A DNA stretch of 64,000 nucleotides from Aliivibrio salmonicida LFI1238 (GTDB taxonomy: Bacteria; Pseudomonadota; Gammaproteobacteria; Enterobacterales; Vibrionaceae). Positions 42,409 to 52,338 of the stretch are shown here, one piece after another. Below the pieces are notes generated by a model. The model was not told the origin of the DNA. It was given only the letters and a program-made list of their open reading frames with translations, and ran no database searches. Made by a program: the position numbers and the translations under genes. Every line of letters starts with the position of its first letter. The first letter of the stretch is position 1. The stretch lies in assembly GCF_000196495.1 (NCBI RefSeq), contig NC_011312.1:558001-622000 (forward strand). Reading direction: 5' to 3'.

Positions 42409-42968
42409 GCGTGTCCAACCTCGCTGGATATATTTACTGGACTAATGCCTAGTATTTCGATAGCTCTGCGCCAACGATCAGGAATAGGAGTATCAAAAAT
42501 AACAGAAGAATCTGCTTCTAAGATTAGCCATGTGTTTTCAGATAATTCTTGCTCTAGTTGCCCTGCATCCCAGCCAGAATAGCCAAGAGCGACTAAATAT
42601 TTATAAGGTTGATCTTCGGTACCTAAGGTTGCCAAAATATCTTTAGACGTCGTTACAGAAAGTTCTTCGGTGACTTCAATACTAGAACTGTAATTGTCTT
42701 TTGGATAATGAAGAACAAATCCACGATCATCAGAGACTGGACCGCCATTTAGTACCGGTTGAGATAGCGTTTGAGGGAAGATAATAGGGGAAGGATTATC
42801 CAGTTTGATTTGGTCAAGCATGCCTTTCAGTGAAATTTGCACTGGTTGGTTTATGCGTAACCCCATTGTACCATCGGAATCGTGCTCACAAATATAGATC
42901 ACACTCCGTGTAAAAACGGGATCATTCATACTTGGCATAGCAACCAGAAAATGGTTTTTTAAATCCAT
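42405..42968 (-). CDS. yqgE: YqgE/AlgH family protein (UPF0301)
   Basis: A 187-residue conserved cytoplasmic protein of unknown function. The start at 42968 (MDLKNHFLVAMPSMNDPVF) has AGGAGG upstream; the longer frame to 43013 runs into the gshB 3' hairpin. Family features are SVIYICEHDSDGTMGLRIN, NGGPVSDDRGFVLH and ALGYSGWDAGQLEQEL. Encoded between gshB and ruvX, the standard order. Confidence 0.94.
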   Translation of the reverse strand: MDLKNHFLVAMPSMNDPVFTRSVIYICEHDSDGTMGLRINQPVQISLKGMLDQIKLDNPSPIIFPQTLSQPVLNGGPVSDDRGFVLHYPKDNYSSSIEVTEELSVTTSKDILATLGTEDQPYKYLVALGYSGWDAGQLEQELSENTWLILEADSSVIFDTPIPDRWRRAIEILGISPVNISSEVGHA

Positions 42969-42993
42969 AATGCCTCCTAAAATCGTATGATAA

Positions 42994-43017
42994 AACAGTG
43001 GGGGATTTCCCACTGCT
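42994..43017 (-). terminator. Hairpin after gshB
   Basis: On the minus strand CAGTGGG and CCCACTG pair around a short loop, followed by TTTTATC. The T-run is short, so partial read-through to yqgE is likely. Confidence 0.55.
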
Positions 43018-43041
43018 TATCTTTAGCTTAGGTGATTTTAC

Positions 43042-43998
43042 TTAAGCTGACTTCTCATTAATGCGACGCTCTATTGCATCCATTAATTTTCCTGTAATTG
43101 AGATATCAAAAGCGGCTTCGATCTCTTTAATACACGTAGGACTGGTAACGTTAATTTCGGTTAATTTGTCGCCTATAACATCAAGGCCAACAAAAATAAG
43201 TCCTTTTTCTTTTAGGGTTGGAGCAACCGCATTTGCAATTGCCCAATCGGTTTCACTGAGTGGTCTAGCTTCACCGGTACCACCAGCGGCTAAATTACCA
43301 CGAGTTTCGCCTTTTGCAGGGATACGTGCCAAGCAATAAGGCATTGGTTCACCATCAACTACTAGAATACGTTTATCACCATTACTAATATCAGGAACAA
43401 ACGTCTGTGCCATGCAATAGTTTTGTTCGTGGTTAGTGAGTGTTTCGATGATAACCGACACGTTTGGATCGCCTGCTTTCACACGGAAAATTGATGCACC
43501 ACCCATACCATCAAGCGGCTTAAGAATAATGTCACCGTGTTTTTCGCGGAACGCTTTAATTTTGTCTGATTTACGAGTAACTAGCGTTGTTGGTGTCAGT
43601 TCTGGGAACCAAGCGGTAAACAGTTTTTCATTACAATCACGTAAGCTTTGTGGTTTGTTTACAATTAAAGCACCTTGAATTTCTGCGCGCTCTAAAATGT
43701 AGGTCGCGTAAATGTATTCTGTATCAAACGGAGGATCTTTACGCATTAAGACGGCATCAAGTTCAGCAAGATCAATCGTCTGCTCTGATTTGAATTCGTA
43801 CCAACCAGTAGGATCTTCTTTTAGTTCAACAACTTTAGTATCGGCAACTGCTTTACCTTGGTCTAGGTGAAGATCGGCCATTTCCATGTAATGGATTTCC
43901 CAGCCGCGTTTTTGAGCTTCAAGCATCATGGCAAAGCTAGAGTCTTTTTTAATGTTAATGGATGAAATAGGATCCATTACGATACCGAGTTTGATCAT
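43042..43998 (-). CDS. gshB: Glutathione synthetase GshB
   Basis: Adds glycine to gamma-glutamylcysteine with ATP. The start at 43998 (MIKLGIVMDPISSINIKKDS) gives 318 residues (E. coli 316). ATP-grasp features: ILKPLDGMGGASIFRV, the FVPDISNGDKRILVVDG strand, and FVGLDVIGDKLTEINVTSPT with its metal ligands. 13 bp after rsmE. Confidence 0.96.
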   Translation of the reverse strand: MIKLGIVMDPISSINIKKDSSFAMMLEAQKRGWEIHYMEMADLHLDQGKAVADTKVVELKEDPTGWYEFKSEQTIDLAELDAVLMRKDPPFDTEYIYATYILERAEIQGALIVNKPQSLRDCNEKLFTAWFPELTPTTLVTRKSDKIKAFREKHGDIILKPLDGMGGASIFRVKAGDPNVSVIIETLTNHEQNYCMAQTFVPDISNGDKRILVVDGEPMPYCLARIPAKGETRGNLAAGGTGEARPLSETDWAIANAVAPTLKEKGLIFVGLDVIGDKLTEINVTSPTCIKEIEAAFDISITGKLMDAIERRINEKSA

Positions 43999-44011
43999 TG
44001 TGTTTCTCCAG

Positions 44012-44743
44012 TTAGCCAAGATCGCCAAAACGAACTTGTAAGGCAGTAATTGCAGTAAGTGCTGCGGTTTCGGTTCTTAAAACCCGAGGACCAAGCAACG
44101 TTTCTTCAAATTGATATTGTTCTGTCATAGTAATTTCTTCAGACGACAAACCGCCTTCTGGACCAATCAACAAACGAACATTAGTAACAGGTTCCGGTAG
44201 GGTGTTAATCGAATATTTGGCTCTTGGATGAAGGTTTAATTTGAGTCCTTCATATTCTTCAGCACACCATTCTTCTAATGACATAATTGGACGAATTTCA
44301 GGAATAGTATTACGTCCACATTGCTCACAAGCGGCTATTGCAATTTTGTGCCATTGGTCGAGTTTCTTTTCAAAACGTTCTTTGTTTAATTTGACACCAC
44401 AACGTTCTGAAATTAAAGGAGTAATGATATTTACGCCTAATTCCACGGATTTTTGAATGGTGAATTCCATTTTATCACCACGAGAAACCACTTGGCCTAA
44501 ATGTAAATTTAATGGTGATTCACTGCTGTGATCAATACGTTCACTGATCTCAACTTCTACACTTTTCTTTGATGAAGAAGTGATCACTGCAGGAAATTCA
44601 GCGCCGCTGCCATCAAATAATAATACAGCTTCGCCTTCTTTCATTCGCATTACACGGCCAACATGATTGGCGGCATCATCGCTTAAGTTTACTTTACCTT
44701 GTGAAGGAAGTAGTTCTGGATGATGGATTCTTGGTATTCTCAT
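44012..44743 (-). CDS. rsmE: 16S rRNA m3U1498 methyltransferase RsmE
   Basis: SPOUT-class methyltransferase of 16S rRNA U1498. An N-terminal PUA-like domain (about residues 1-70) is followed by the trefoil-knot domain with KSVELGVNIITPLISERC, LLIGPEGGLSSEEI and LGPRVLRTETAALTAI. The 243 residues match E. coli (243). Conserved endA-rsmE-gshB-yqgE-ruvX order. Confidence 0.96.
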   Translation of the reverse strand: MRIPRIHHPELLPSQGKVNLSDDAANHVGRVMRMKEGEAVLLFDGSGAEFPAVITSSSKKSVEVEISERIDHSSESPLNLHLGQVVSRGDKMEFTIQKSVELGVNIITPLISERCGVKLNKERFEKKLDQWHKIAIAACEQCGRNTIPEIRPIMSLEEWCAEEYEGLKLNLHPRAKYSINTLPEPVTNVRLLIGPEGGLSSEEITMTEQYQFEETLLGPRVLRTETAALTAITALQVRFGDLG

Positions 44744-44821
44744 GGTCTACTTTTCTTTAACTATCTTACATTTAAGGATGGAGGTTAAAATGTACTTTTT
44801 CAACCTCTAGCTCTGTCTAAT

Positions 44822-45526
44822 TTATTTAGTGCATGCTTTATAAACAAATTGATTATGATTGCCTTGGATTTTTGCTATACGTTCATCACGAGTACATTCC
44901 CAAGTTGATACTGGATACTGTTTGTTCCATGCTTCCATAAGTTGTCGCTGTGCTTTTGATAAGTTAAATTTATATTCGTTGTTCATATAAAGATACGTTC
45001 GGGCAATGGCACCACGAGATTGTGCTGGTGGCTCGGCAACACGGCCTTTGAAGTCGACTTTAAAAGCACATTGGCCATAGAAAGCGCCTTTGCTTCCATT
45101 CCATTGTGAGAATCGGAAGTTGGATCTGTCCCCGTTTACTTCACCAATCGCAGGCACTAGATTATGTAAGTCGGCTTCCATTGATTTGAATTGCTTGTCG
45201 TTTCTAGTGCAATTTTTACGCCCACCTTTTTGCCAACATTGACGTTGATGACCAAATTGCCATGCTGGAACAACATGCTCCCATTCAATACGACTGGCTC
45301 GTTTTTCTTGTTTACGGACTTGGTATCCGCAGCTTTCTAATTCAGGGATCCCTTTCTTTTTATTTTTCCACGTAATGTCACAGCCACAATAAAAGGAGGT
45401 TGGGTAATCAAGATAGATTTTGACGGCTTCTTTTTTTGCTTTTGAGAAAGAAGAAGGAGGTGCTGCCATTACGTTAACAGTGAAACTGACAGCAATAAGA
45501 CTGATAACTAAGCGAATTAATTTCAT
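44822..45526 (-). CDS. endA: Periplasmic/extracellular deoxyribonuclease I (EndA/Dns family)
   Basis: Secreted nuclease that degrades incoming or extracellular DNA; Vibrio homologues (Dns, Vvn) limit natural transformation and help escape from DNA traps. The start at 45526 ([15 protein letters not shown]) gives 234 residues with a signal peptide cleaved after NVMAA. The beta-beta-alpha-metal site is in [20 protein letters not shown] and [20 protein letters not shown]. Eight cysteines are available for disulfides. Confidence 0.95.
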
Positions 45527-45625
45527 AAAGTACACTACTGATTATTGTATTAATGCAGTAAGAGTAGCTTATTGTTAAAGTTCTTTATAGATAAATTGAG
45601 TAATAGAAGTTAATGATAGTAAAGG

Positions 45626-46111
45626 CTATTTTTTGACCACATTCAATGGTGACTGGCATTGTCGGCAAAGGTATTGAGTTTCTTTTCGTTGGACTCGGTT
45701 GTGGCGACGGACCGTTAATTCATGTGTTGTGCATTTACAGCGATACGGGAAGGTTTTTCCTTTTACTGATTCAACGCTAAAACTGTGCGTAGTTCGGGCT
45801 GGTAAATTGAAGACTTGATTCATTATACCTTGCCACTCTTTACCATGCGGTCTTACTCGACCATACAGTTTAAACGTAATTAAATGGGCAATTTCATGAG
45901 GGATCACTTCGTTAATAAAAGTGTGTTGATTCTCTTCTAATAATACGGGATTAATTCTGACTTCCCACCCTTGAAGGCGAGCGGTGCCTGCTATTTTTCC
46001 ACGTTGAGTAAAATTAATCGCGGGTAAGGAAAAAGGACGATTAAAAAAAGTGGATGCCTGTTGAATGCACTGTTGAGCTTTGGCTACGGATGCTTGTTGA
46101 AGTGGGGTCAT
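45626..46111 (-). CDS. sprT: SprT family zinc metalloprotease-like protein
   Basis: A 161-residue SprT-like protein. The zinc motif HEIAHL lies in NEVIPHEIAHLITF, with a third histidine in VRPHGKEWQGIM, followed by a C-terminal zinc ribbon (YRCKCTTHELTVRRH, then YLCRQCQSPL). Related to Spartan-type DNA-protein crosslink proteases, but no activity is established for bacterial SprT. Precedes endA on the same strand, as in E. coli. Confidence 0.93.
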   Translation of the reverse strand: MTPLQQASVAKAQQCIQQASTFFNRPFSLPAINFTQRGKIAGTARLQGWEVRINPVLLEENQHTFINEVIPHEIAHLITFKLYGRVRPHGKEWQGIMNQVFNLPARTTHSFSVESVKGKTFPYRCKCTTHELTVRRHNRVQRKETQYLCRQCQSPLNVVKK

Positions 46112-46177
46112 TGAATCTCTTTATCTTGAATATCACATTAACGCTTTTAACTATAAAGAGTATATGGGGCTAGAAAA

Positions 46178-46207
46178 CAAAAAAGGAAGCCGAAGCTTCC
46201 TTTTTAG
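46178..46207 (-). terminator. Terminator after metK
   Basis: GGAAGC and GCTTCC pair around CGAA with A- and T-tracts on both sides. It separates metK from sprT. Confidence 0.82.
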
Positions 46208-46226
46208 AGAGTTTTTAAGTCTTGAA

Positions 46227-47381
46227 TTACTTAATACCAGCGAAATCACGAAGGATTTCTGCTTTATCAGTCGCTTCCCAAGGGAATTCTTCACGACCGA
46301 AGTGACCGTATGCTGCTGTCTTCTTGTAGATTGGTTGAAGAAGGTTAAGCATTTCTTGTAGGCCATATGGACGTAAGTCAAAGTGCTGACGAACCGATTC
46401 AATGATGATGTCGTGAGATACTTTTTCAGTACCAAACGTTTCAATCATGATAGATGTTGGATCAGCAACACCGATAGCGTATGACAGTTGGATTTCACAA
46501 CGGTCAGCCATGCCAGCTGCAACGATGTTTTTCGCTACATAACGTGCTGCGTATGCTGCTGAACGGTCAACTTTTGATGGATCTTTACCAGAGAATGCAC
46601 CGCCACCGTGACGAGCTGCGCCGCCGTAAGTATCAACGATGATTTTACGACCAGTCAGGCCACAGTCACCCATTGGGCCACCGATAACAAAACGACCTGT
46701 TGGGTTAATAAAGAATTTAGTTTCTTTACTTAGCCATTCAGCAGGTAGTACTGGTTTGATGATTTCTTCCATTACTGCTTCACGAAGATCCGCAGTCGTT
46801 ACTGAATCGCTGTGTTGAGTTGAAAGTACAACCGCATCAATACCAACAATTTTTCCTTGGTCGTATTGAAAAGTAACTTGAGATTTTGCATCTGGGCGTA
46901 AGAAATCCAATTTTCCGCTTTTACGTACTTCTGCTTGTTGTTTAACAAGAAGGTGTGCGTAAGTAATCGGTGCTGGCATTAAAATTGGTGTTTCGTTCGT
47001 TGCGTAACCAAACATGATGCCTTGGTCGCCAGCGCCTTGTTCTTTTGGATCTTCTTTATCAACACCTTGGTTGATATCAGGAGATTGCTTACCAATTGTG
47101 TTTAATACAGCACAAGAGTTAGCATCAAAGCCCATGTCAGAATGAACATAACCAATTTCACGAACGGTTTCACGAGTGATTTCTTCGATATCAACCCATG
47201 CAGAAGTTGTTACTTCACCACCGACCATAACCATGCCAGTTTTTACGTACGTTTCACAAGCAACACGTGCTTTTGGATCTTGTTCTAAGATCGCATCAAG
47301 TACGGCATCTGAAATTTGATCGGCAATTTTATCTGGATGACCTTCTGATACTGATTCAGAGGTAAATAGGTGTTTAGCCAT
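46227..47381 (-). CDS. metK: S-adenosylmethionine synthase MetK
   Basis: Makes SAM from methionine and ATP. The start at 47381 (MAKHLFTSESVSEGHPDK) gives 384 residues, the E. coli length. The signature hexapeptide region GAGDQGIMFGYATNET and the second signature GGGAFSGKDPSKVDRSAAY are intact. Divergent from tkt across a 386-bp gap, the same neighbourhood as in E. coli. Confidence 0.97.
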   Translation of the reverse strand: MAKHLFTSESVSEGHPDKIADQISDAVLDAILEQDPKARVACETYVKTGMVMVGGEVTTSAWVDIEEITRETVREIGYVHSDMGFDANSCAVLNTIGKQSPDINQGVDKEDPKEQGAGDQGIMFGYATNETPILMPAPITYAHLLVKQQAEVRKSGKLDFLRPDAKSQVTFQYDQGKIVGIDAVVLSTQHSDSVTTADLREAVMEEIIKPVLPAEWLSKETKFFINPTGRFVIGGPMGDCGLTGRKIIVDTYGGAARHGGGAFSGKDPSKVDRSAAYAARYVAKNIVAAGMADRCEIQLSYAIGVADPTSIMIETFGTEKVSHDIIIESVRQHFDLRPYGLQEMLNLLQPIYKKTAAYGHFGREEFPWEATDKAEILRDFAGIK

Positions 47382-47767
47382 GATGAGCTCCACTTCTATA
47401 GGTAATAAATTTTTAGAAAATACCCACAGTATATATAAGTCTATACGTTTAACAGTGTAGGTGTTCTTCCATCTAGACGGCCATAATAGAGAAAATTTGA
47501 TTAATTACAACTCATTTGGGGTAAGAAAATAAATATAAGACATAACCAATCGTTTGCGTTCTGCAATTGGATTTATCTACAGAAACAAGGTTTTCTGTCA
47601 AAATCGTGAAAAAAAGCACTTTATTTGCTAAGTAAACGTTTGCAGTCACTATTAGGCTTTGCGACAATACGGCGCTGCAAATTTAAGTTAATCCATAAAT
47701 ATGGGTAACTAATCAAGAGTTAACTAGCTCAATAAATATATAGTCCTTCGAATTCTCAGGAGCAGGC
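47382..47767. promoter_or_regulatory. 386-bp divergent control region between metK and tkt
   Basis: No gene is visible here. Towards tkt there is a GTAAACGTTTGC palindrome (47632-47643) overlapping a candidate -35 TTGCAG (47640-47645), with GACAAT 17 bases further on (47663-47668). The tkt ribosome site is CAGGAG at 47758-47763. The metK side is AT-rich with TATACT-like boxes. I saw no MetJ-box tandem repeats that I would defend. Confidence 0.5.
47632..47643. promoter_or_regulatory. PurR-like operator upstream of tkt
   Basis: GTAAACGTTTGC matches 11 of 12 bases of the palindrome GCAAACGTTTGC and overlaps the candidate tkt -35 box. Transketolase helps supply ribose 5-phosphate for purines, which makes PurR control reasonable but unproven; another LacI-family regulator could bind. 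Confidence 0.4.
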
Positions 47768-49765
47768 ATGTCTTCACGTAAACATTTAGCAAATGCAATC
47801 CGCGCTTTAAGCATGGACGGTGTACAACAAGCAAATTCTGGTCACCCAGGAGCACCAATGGGCATGGCAGACATCGCTGAAGTATTATGGCGTAGTCACC
47901 TAAATCACAACCCACAGAATCCAGAGTGGGCTGATCGCGACCGTTTCATTCTTTCTAACGGCCACGGCTCTATGCTGATTTATTCTCTGCTTCATCTTTC
48001 AGGTTATAACCTGTCTATCGAAGACTTAAAGAACTTCCGTCAATTGCATTCTAAAACTCCGGGTCACCCTGAGTACGGCTATGCACCAGGTATTGAAACA
48101 ACAACGGGTCCATTAGGCCAAGGCATCACTAATGGCGTTGGTATGGCAATGGCTGAAAAAGCATTGGCAGCACAATTTAACCGTGAAGGCCACGACATCG
48201 TTGACCATAATACGTATGTGTTCATGGGCGATGGTTGTTTAATGGAAGGTATTTCTCACGAAGCGTGTTCACTTGCTGGCACACTAGGCCTAGGCAAACT
48301 GGTTGCTTTCTGGGATGACAACGGTATTTCTATCGATGGTGAAGTGGAAGGTTGGTTCTCTGACGATACCCCTAAACGTTTTGAAGCGTACGGCTGGCAT
48401 GTAATTCCTGCGGTTGATGGTCACGATGCTGACGCAATCAATGCGGCGATTGAAGCGGCAAAAGCAGAAACAGGTCGTCCTACTTTGATTTGTACTAAAA
48501 CTATCATCGGTTTTGGTTCTCCAAATAAAGAAGGTACGCACGACTGTCACGGTGCTCCACTAGGTGCTGATGAGATTGTTGCGACTAAAGCGAAACTTGG
48601 TTGGGAGTTTGGTCCTTTTGACATTCCTACTGATGTATATGCTGAGTGGAACGCAAAAGAAGCAGGCAAAGCAAAAGAAGCGTCTTGGAATGCTAAATTT
48701 GATGCCTACGCTGCTGCACACCCTGAACTAGCTGCTGAATATAAGCGTCGTGTCAACGGTGGTTTACCTGCTGAGTGGGAAGAAAAAACATCGGCAATCA
48801 TTGCTGATCTTCAAGCTAATCCTGCAAACATCGCATCACGTAAAGCATCGCAAAATGCACTAGAAGCGTTTGGTGCAATGTTACCTGAATTCATGGGCGG
48901 CTCTGCTGACCTTGCACCGTCTAACTTGACGATGTGGTCTGGCTCTAAATCATTAACCGCTGATGATTTCTCTGGTAACTACATTCACTACGGTGTACGT
49001 GAATTTGCGATGACAGCAATCATGAACGGTATCGCTCTGCACGGTGGTTTCGTACCCTATGGCGCAACGTTCCTAATGTTCATGGAATACGCGCGTAACG
49101 CAATGCGTATGGCTGCACTGATGAAAATTCAGAACATCCAAGTGTACACTCACGATTCAATCGGTCTAGGTGAAGATGGTCCAACTCACCAACCTGTTGA
49201 GCAAATCGCTTCACTGCGTTTAACTCCGAACATGAGCACATGGCGCCCATGTGACCAAGTTGAATCTGCGGTTGCTTGGAAACTCGCGATTGAACGTCGT
49301 GATGGTCCTACGGCTCTGATCTTCTCTCGTCAAAACCTTGCACAACAAGATCGTGATGCAGAGCAAGTCGCTAATATAGCAAAGGGTGGTTACATCCTGA
49401 AAGATTGTGAAGGTCAACCTGAGCTTATCTTTATCGCTACTGGTTCAGAAGTTGAACTTGCAGTTGAAGCTGCGGCTCAACTTACAGCGGAAGGGAAAGC
49501 GGTACGTGTTGTATCAATGCCAGCAACAGATGCATTTGATAAGCAAGATGAAGCCTACCGTGAATCAGTACTTCCATCAGCAGTAACAAAACGTGTTGCT
49601 ATTGAAGCGGGTATTGCTGACTTCTGGTATAAGTATGTTGGTTTCGGTGGCAAGATCATCGGTATGACAACGTTTGGTGAATCAGCGCCTGCTGACGAGC
49701 TATTCAAAATGTTTGGTTTCACTACTGAAAATGCAGTGAAAACAGCAAAAGAGCTTTTAGCTTAA
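47768..49765 (+). CDS. tkt: Transketolase
   Basis: Thiamine-diphosphate enzyme of the pentose phosphate pathway that moves two-carbon units between sugar phosphates. The ThDP motif is MGDGCLMEGISHEACSLAG to the WDDNGISIDG stretch (about residues 155-190). The transketolase signatures SMDGVQQANSGHPGAPMGMA and GEDGPTHQPVEQIASL are present. The 665 residues match E. coli TktA (663). First of the group tkt-epd-pgk-fba. Confidence 0.97.
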   Translation: MSSRKHLANAIRALSMDGVQQANSGHPGAPMGMADIAEVLWRSHLNHNPQNPEWADRDRFILSNGHGSMLIYSLLHLSGYNLSIEDLKNFRQLHSKTPGHPEYGYAPGIETTTGPLGQGITNGVGMAMAEKALAAQFNREGHDIVDHNTYVFMGDGCLMEGISHEACSLAGTLGLGKLVAFWDDNGISIDGEVEGWFSDDTPKRFEAYGWHVIPAVDGHDADAINAAIEAAKAETGRPTLICTKTIIGFGSPNKEGTHDCHGAPLGADEIVATKAKLGWEFGPFDIPTDVYAEWNAKEAGKAKEASWNAKFDAYAAAHPELAAEYKRRVNGGLPAEWEEKTSAIIADLQANPANIASRKASQNALEAFGAMLPEFMGGSADLAPSNLTMWSGSKSLTADDFSGNYIHYGVREFAMTAIMNGIALHGGFVPYGATFLMFMEYARNAMRMAALMKIQNIQVYTHDSIGLGEDGPTHQPVEQIASLRLTPNMSTWRPCDQVESAVAWKLAIERRDGPTALIFSRQNLAQQDRDAEQVANIAKGGYILKDCEGQPELIFIATGSEVELAVEAAAQLTAEGKAVRVVSMPATDAFDKQDEAYRESVLPSAVTKRVAIEAGIADFWYKYVGFGGKIIGMTTFGESAPADELFKMFGFTTENAVKTAKELLA

Positions 49766-49802
49766 TCAAGAGTTATTCGCTTAATAAAAGCGAGTAATTG
49801 AA

Positions 49803-49841
49803 TAAAAAGCGAAGTTATCGAAAGGTGGCTTCGCTTTTTTG
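49803..49841 (+). terminator. Terminator after tkt
   Basis: AAAGCGAAG and CTTCGCTTT pair around a 14-base loop and are followed by TTTG. Confidence 0.8.
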
Positions 49842-49904
49842 ATCCTTTAAGAAAAAAGTGAAAAGAGTACAATAGACGAAAAATAAACCTGAGTGAATGG
49901 AATT

Positions 49905-50924
49905 ATGTTAAGAGTGGCGATAAATGGATTTGGTCGAATTGGTCGTAGTGTATTACGTGCTTTGTATGAAAGTGGTAAGCGTGATCAAATTGAAATCGTG
50001 GCTGTGAATGAATTATCACAACCAGAAGGAATGGCGCACCTTCTTCAATACGATTCAACTCATGGACGTTTTCTGCATAAAGTCACCCATGATCAAGAAT
50101 ATCTTTATATCGATTTACCTAATGGCTCTCAAGATCGAATTCGTATTGTACATCAAGCCGATATTTCTCTTTTGCCATGGCAATCATTGCAAGTAGATTT
50201 AGTGCTGGATTGCACTGGTGTTTATGGATCTAAAGCGGATGGCGAGAGGCACATTGATGCGGGGGCTAAAAAGGTTTTATTTTCACACCCAGGAAGCGCA
50301 GACTTAGATAACACTATCATTTACGGTGTTAATCATGACACATTGCTTCCTGAGCATAGAGTTGTCTCTAATGGGTCTTGTACTACTAACTGTATTATCC
50401 CAGTGATTAAGGCGATTGATGATGCGTTTGGTATTGAATCTGGCACGATTACGACGATTCACTCTGCGATGAATGATCAACCAGTGATTGATGCGTATCA
50501 TACTGATTTACGTCGAACTCGAGCAGCAAGCCAGTCTATAATTCCAGTAGATACAAAACTGCATAAAGGTATTGAACGAATTTTTCCGAAATTTTCCAAC
50601 AAATTTGAGGCTATTTCTGTGCGAGTACCGACGGTAAACGTCACTGCGATGGATTTAAGTGTAACAATTAATACAAATGTGAAAGTTAATGACATAAATC
50701 AAACCATTGTTAATGCATCTCAGTGTACATTACATAACATTGTTGATTATACTGAAGCGCCACTTGTTTCTATCGACTTTAATCATGATCCCCATAGCGC
50801 GATTGTCGATGGTTCACAAACAAGAGTTAGTAACGGGCATTTAGTTAAAATGCTGGTTTGGTGTGATAACGAATGGGGCTTTGCTAATCGGATGCTAGAT
50901 ACCGCATTAGTAATGAAAAAATAA
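49905..50924 (+). CDS. epd: D-erythrose-4-phosphate dehydrogenase Epd
   Basis: NAD-dependent oxidation of erythrose 4-phosphate to 4-phosphoerythronate, the entry to pyridoxal phosphate synthesis. The start at 49905 (MLRVAINGFGRIGRSVLRAL) is preferred over an upstream GTG; it gives 339 residues as in E. coli. The active-site cysteine is in SNGSCTTNCIIPV. The N-terminal Rossmann glycines and WCDNEWGFANRM match the GAPDH superfamily. Assignment as Epd rather than GAPDH rests on overall sequence and on the position before pgk and fba. Confidence 0.93.
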   Translation: MLRVAINGFGRIGRSVLRALYESGKRDQIEIVAVNELSQPEGMAHLLQYDSTHGRFLHKVTHDQEYLYIDLPNGSQDRIRIVHQADISLLPWQSLQVDLVLDCTGVYGSKADGERHIDAGAKKVLFSHPGSADLDNTIIYGVNHDTLLPEHRVVSNGSCTTNCIIPVIKAIDDAFGIESGTITTIHSAMNDQPVIDAYHTDLRRTRAASQSIIPVDTKLHKGIERIFPKFSNKFEAISVRVPTVNVTAMDLSVTINTNVKVNDINQTIVNASQCTLHNIVDYTEAPLVSIDFNHDPHSAIVDGSQTRVSNGHLVKMLVWCDNEWGFANRMLDTALVMKK

Positions 50925-51090
50925 AAGCATCAATCAAATAATTTGTGATGGAAAGAGAAAAAAGATTAATTTTCACCTTGAAAAAAGTGAACTCCATCCC
51001 TATTTATTGAATAATGCAGTAAGAATTTAATCGGTTTGGCAATGATGCCGAGCTTGAAAGCTTTTTATTATTTAATTGAGAGGACACAAC

Positions 51091-52254
51091 ATGTCTGTAA
51101 TCAAGATGACTGACCTGGAACTTGCAGGTAAACGCGTATTTATCCGTGCTGACCTAAACGTACCAGTAAAAGATGGCAAAGTAACTTCTGATGCACGTAT
51201 TCTTGCATCTCTACCAACGATTAAGCTTTGCTTAGAAGCTGGCGCAAAAGTAATGGTTACTTCTCACCTTGGTCGTCCAACGGAAGGCGAATACAACGAA
51301 GAGTTCTCTCTAGCTCCTGTAGTTAACTACTTAAATGACGCACTAGATTGTGACGTTAAACTAGCTAAAGATTACCTAGATGGTCTTGAATTAAATGCTG
51401 GTGAGCTAGTTGTTCTTGAAAACGTTCGCTTTAACAAAGGCGAGAAGAAGAACGAAGAAGCGCTTTCTAAGAAATACGCAGCACTATGTGACATATTCGT
51501 AATGGATGCATTTGGTACCGCTCACCGTGCTCAAGCGTCAACTCACGGTGTTGGCATGAACGCTCCTATCGCGTGTGCTGGTCCTCTTCTAGCTGCTGAA
51601 CTTGAAGCTCTAGGCAAAGCAATGGACAATCCTGCTCGTCCACTTGTTGCTATCGTTGGTGGTTCTAAAGTATCAACTAAGCTAACTGTTCTTGAGTCTC
51701 TATCTAAAATTGCTGACCAACTTGTTGTTGGTGGTGGTATCGCGAATACATTCATCGCAGCTCAAGGTCACAATGTTGGTAAATCTCTATACGAAGCAGA
51801 TTTAGTAGAAACAGCTAAAAAATTAATGGTTGAATGTGCAATTCCAGTAGCTACTGATGTTGCATGTGCAAAAGCATTTGATGAAAACGCTGAAGCTGAA
51901 ATCAAAAACGTTGCAGATGTTCAAGACGACGACATGATCTTCGACCTTGGTCCTGATTCAACAGCCGTTCTAGCTGACATCATTAAGAATGCAAAAACAA
52001 TTCTTTGGAATGGCCCAGTTGGCGTATTTGAATTCAAAAACTTTGAAGCAGGTACTGCGGGTATTTCTAAAGCAATCGCTGATTCTGAAGGTTTCTCTGT
52101 TGCGGGTGGCGGTGATACGCTAGCGGCTATCGATAAGTTCGGAATCAAAGCTGACGTTTCTTACATTTCTACAGGTGGCGGTGCATTCCTTGAGTTCGTT
52201 GAAGGTAAAGTACTTCCTGCAGTAGCAATGCTTGAAGAGCGTGCTAAAGCGTAA
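51091..52254 (+). CDS. pgk: Phosphoglycerate kinase Pgk
   Basis: Glycolytic kinase converting 1,3-bisphosphoglycerate and ADP to 3-phosphoglycerate and ATP. The start at 51091 (MSVIKMTDLELAGKRVFIRA) follows GAGAGGA. RADLNVPVKDG, TSHLGRPTEGEY, LLAAELEALGKAMDN and the GGGDTLAAIDKFG nucleotide loop are all present. Length is 387 residues, as in E. coli. Codon use is strongly biased, consistent with high expression. Confidence 0.97.
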   Translation: MSVIKMTDLELAGKRVFIRADLNVPVKDGKVTSDARILASLPTIKLCLEAGAKVMVTSHLGRPTEGEYNEEFSLAPVVNYLNDALDCDVKLAKDYLDGLELNAGELVVLENVRFNKGEKKNEEALSKKYAALCDIFVMDAFGTAHRAQASTHGVGMNAPIACAGPLLAAELEALGKAMDNPARPLVAIVGGSKVSTKLTVLESLSKIADQLVVGGGIANTFIAAQGHNVGKSLYEADLVETAKKLMVECAIPVATDVACAKAFDENAEAEIKNVADVQDDDMIFDLGPDSTAVLADIIKNAKTILWNGPVGVFEFKNFEAGTAGISKAIADSEGFSVAGGGDTLAAIDKFGIKADVSYISTGGGAFLEFVEGKVLPAVAMLEERAKA

Positions 52255-52263
52255 TTATTTAAA

Positions 52264-52292
52264 GGGCGGGAATTGAACATTCCCGCTTTTTA
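52264..52292 (+). terminator. Terminator after pgk
   Basis: GCGGGAAT and ATTCCCGC pair around a five-base loop, followed by TTTTT. Confidence 0.82.
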
Positions 52293-52338
52293 CGTTTGTT
52301 GCCACTAATGTTTATTGATACAATAGAAAAAGTTGTGA

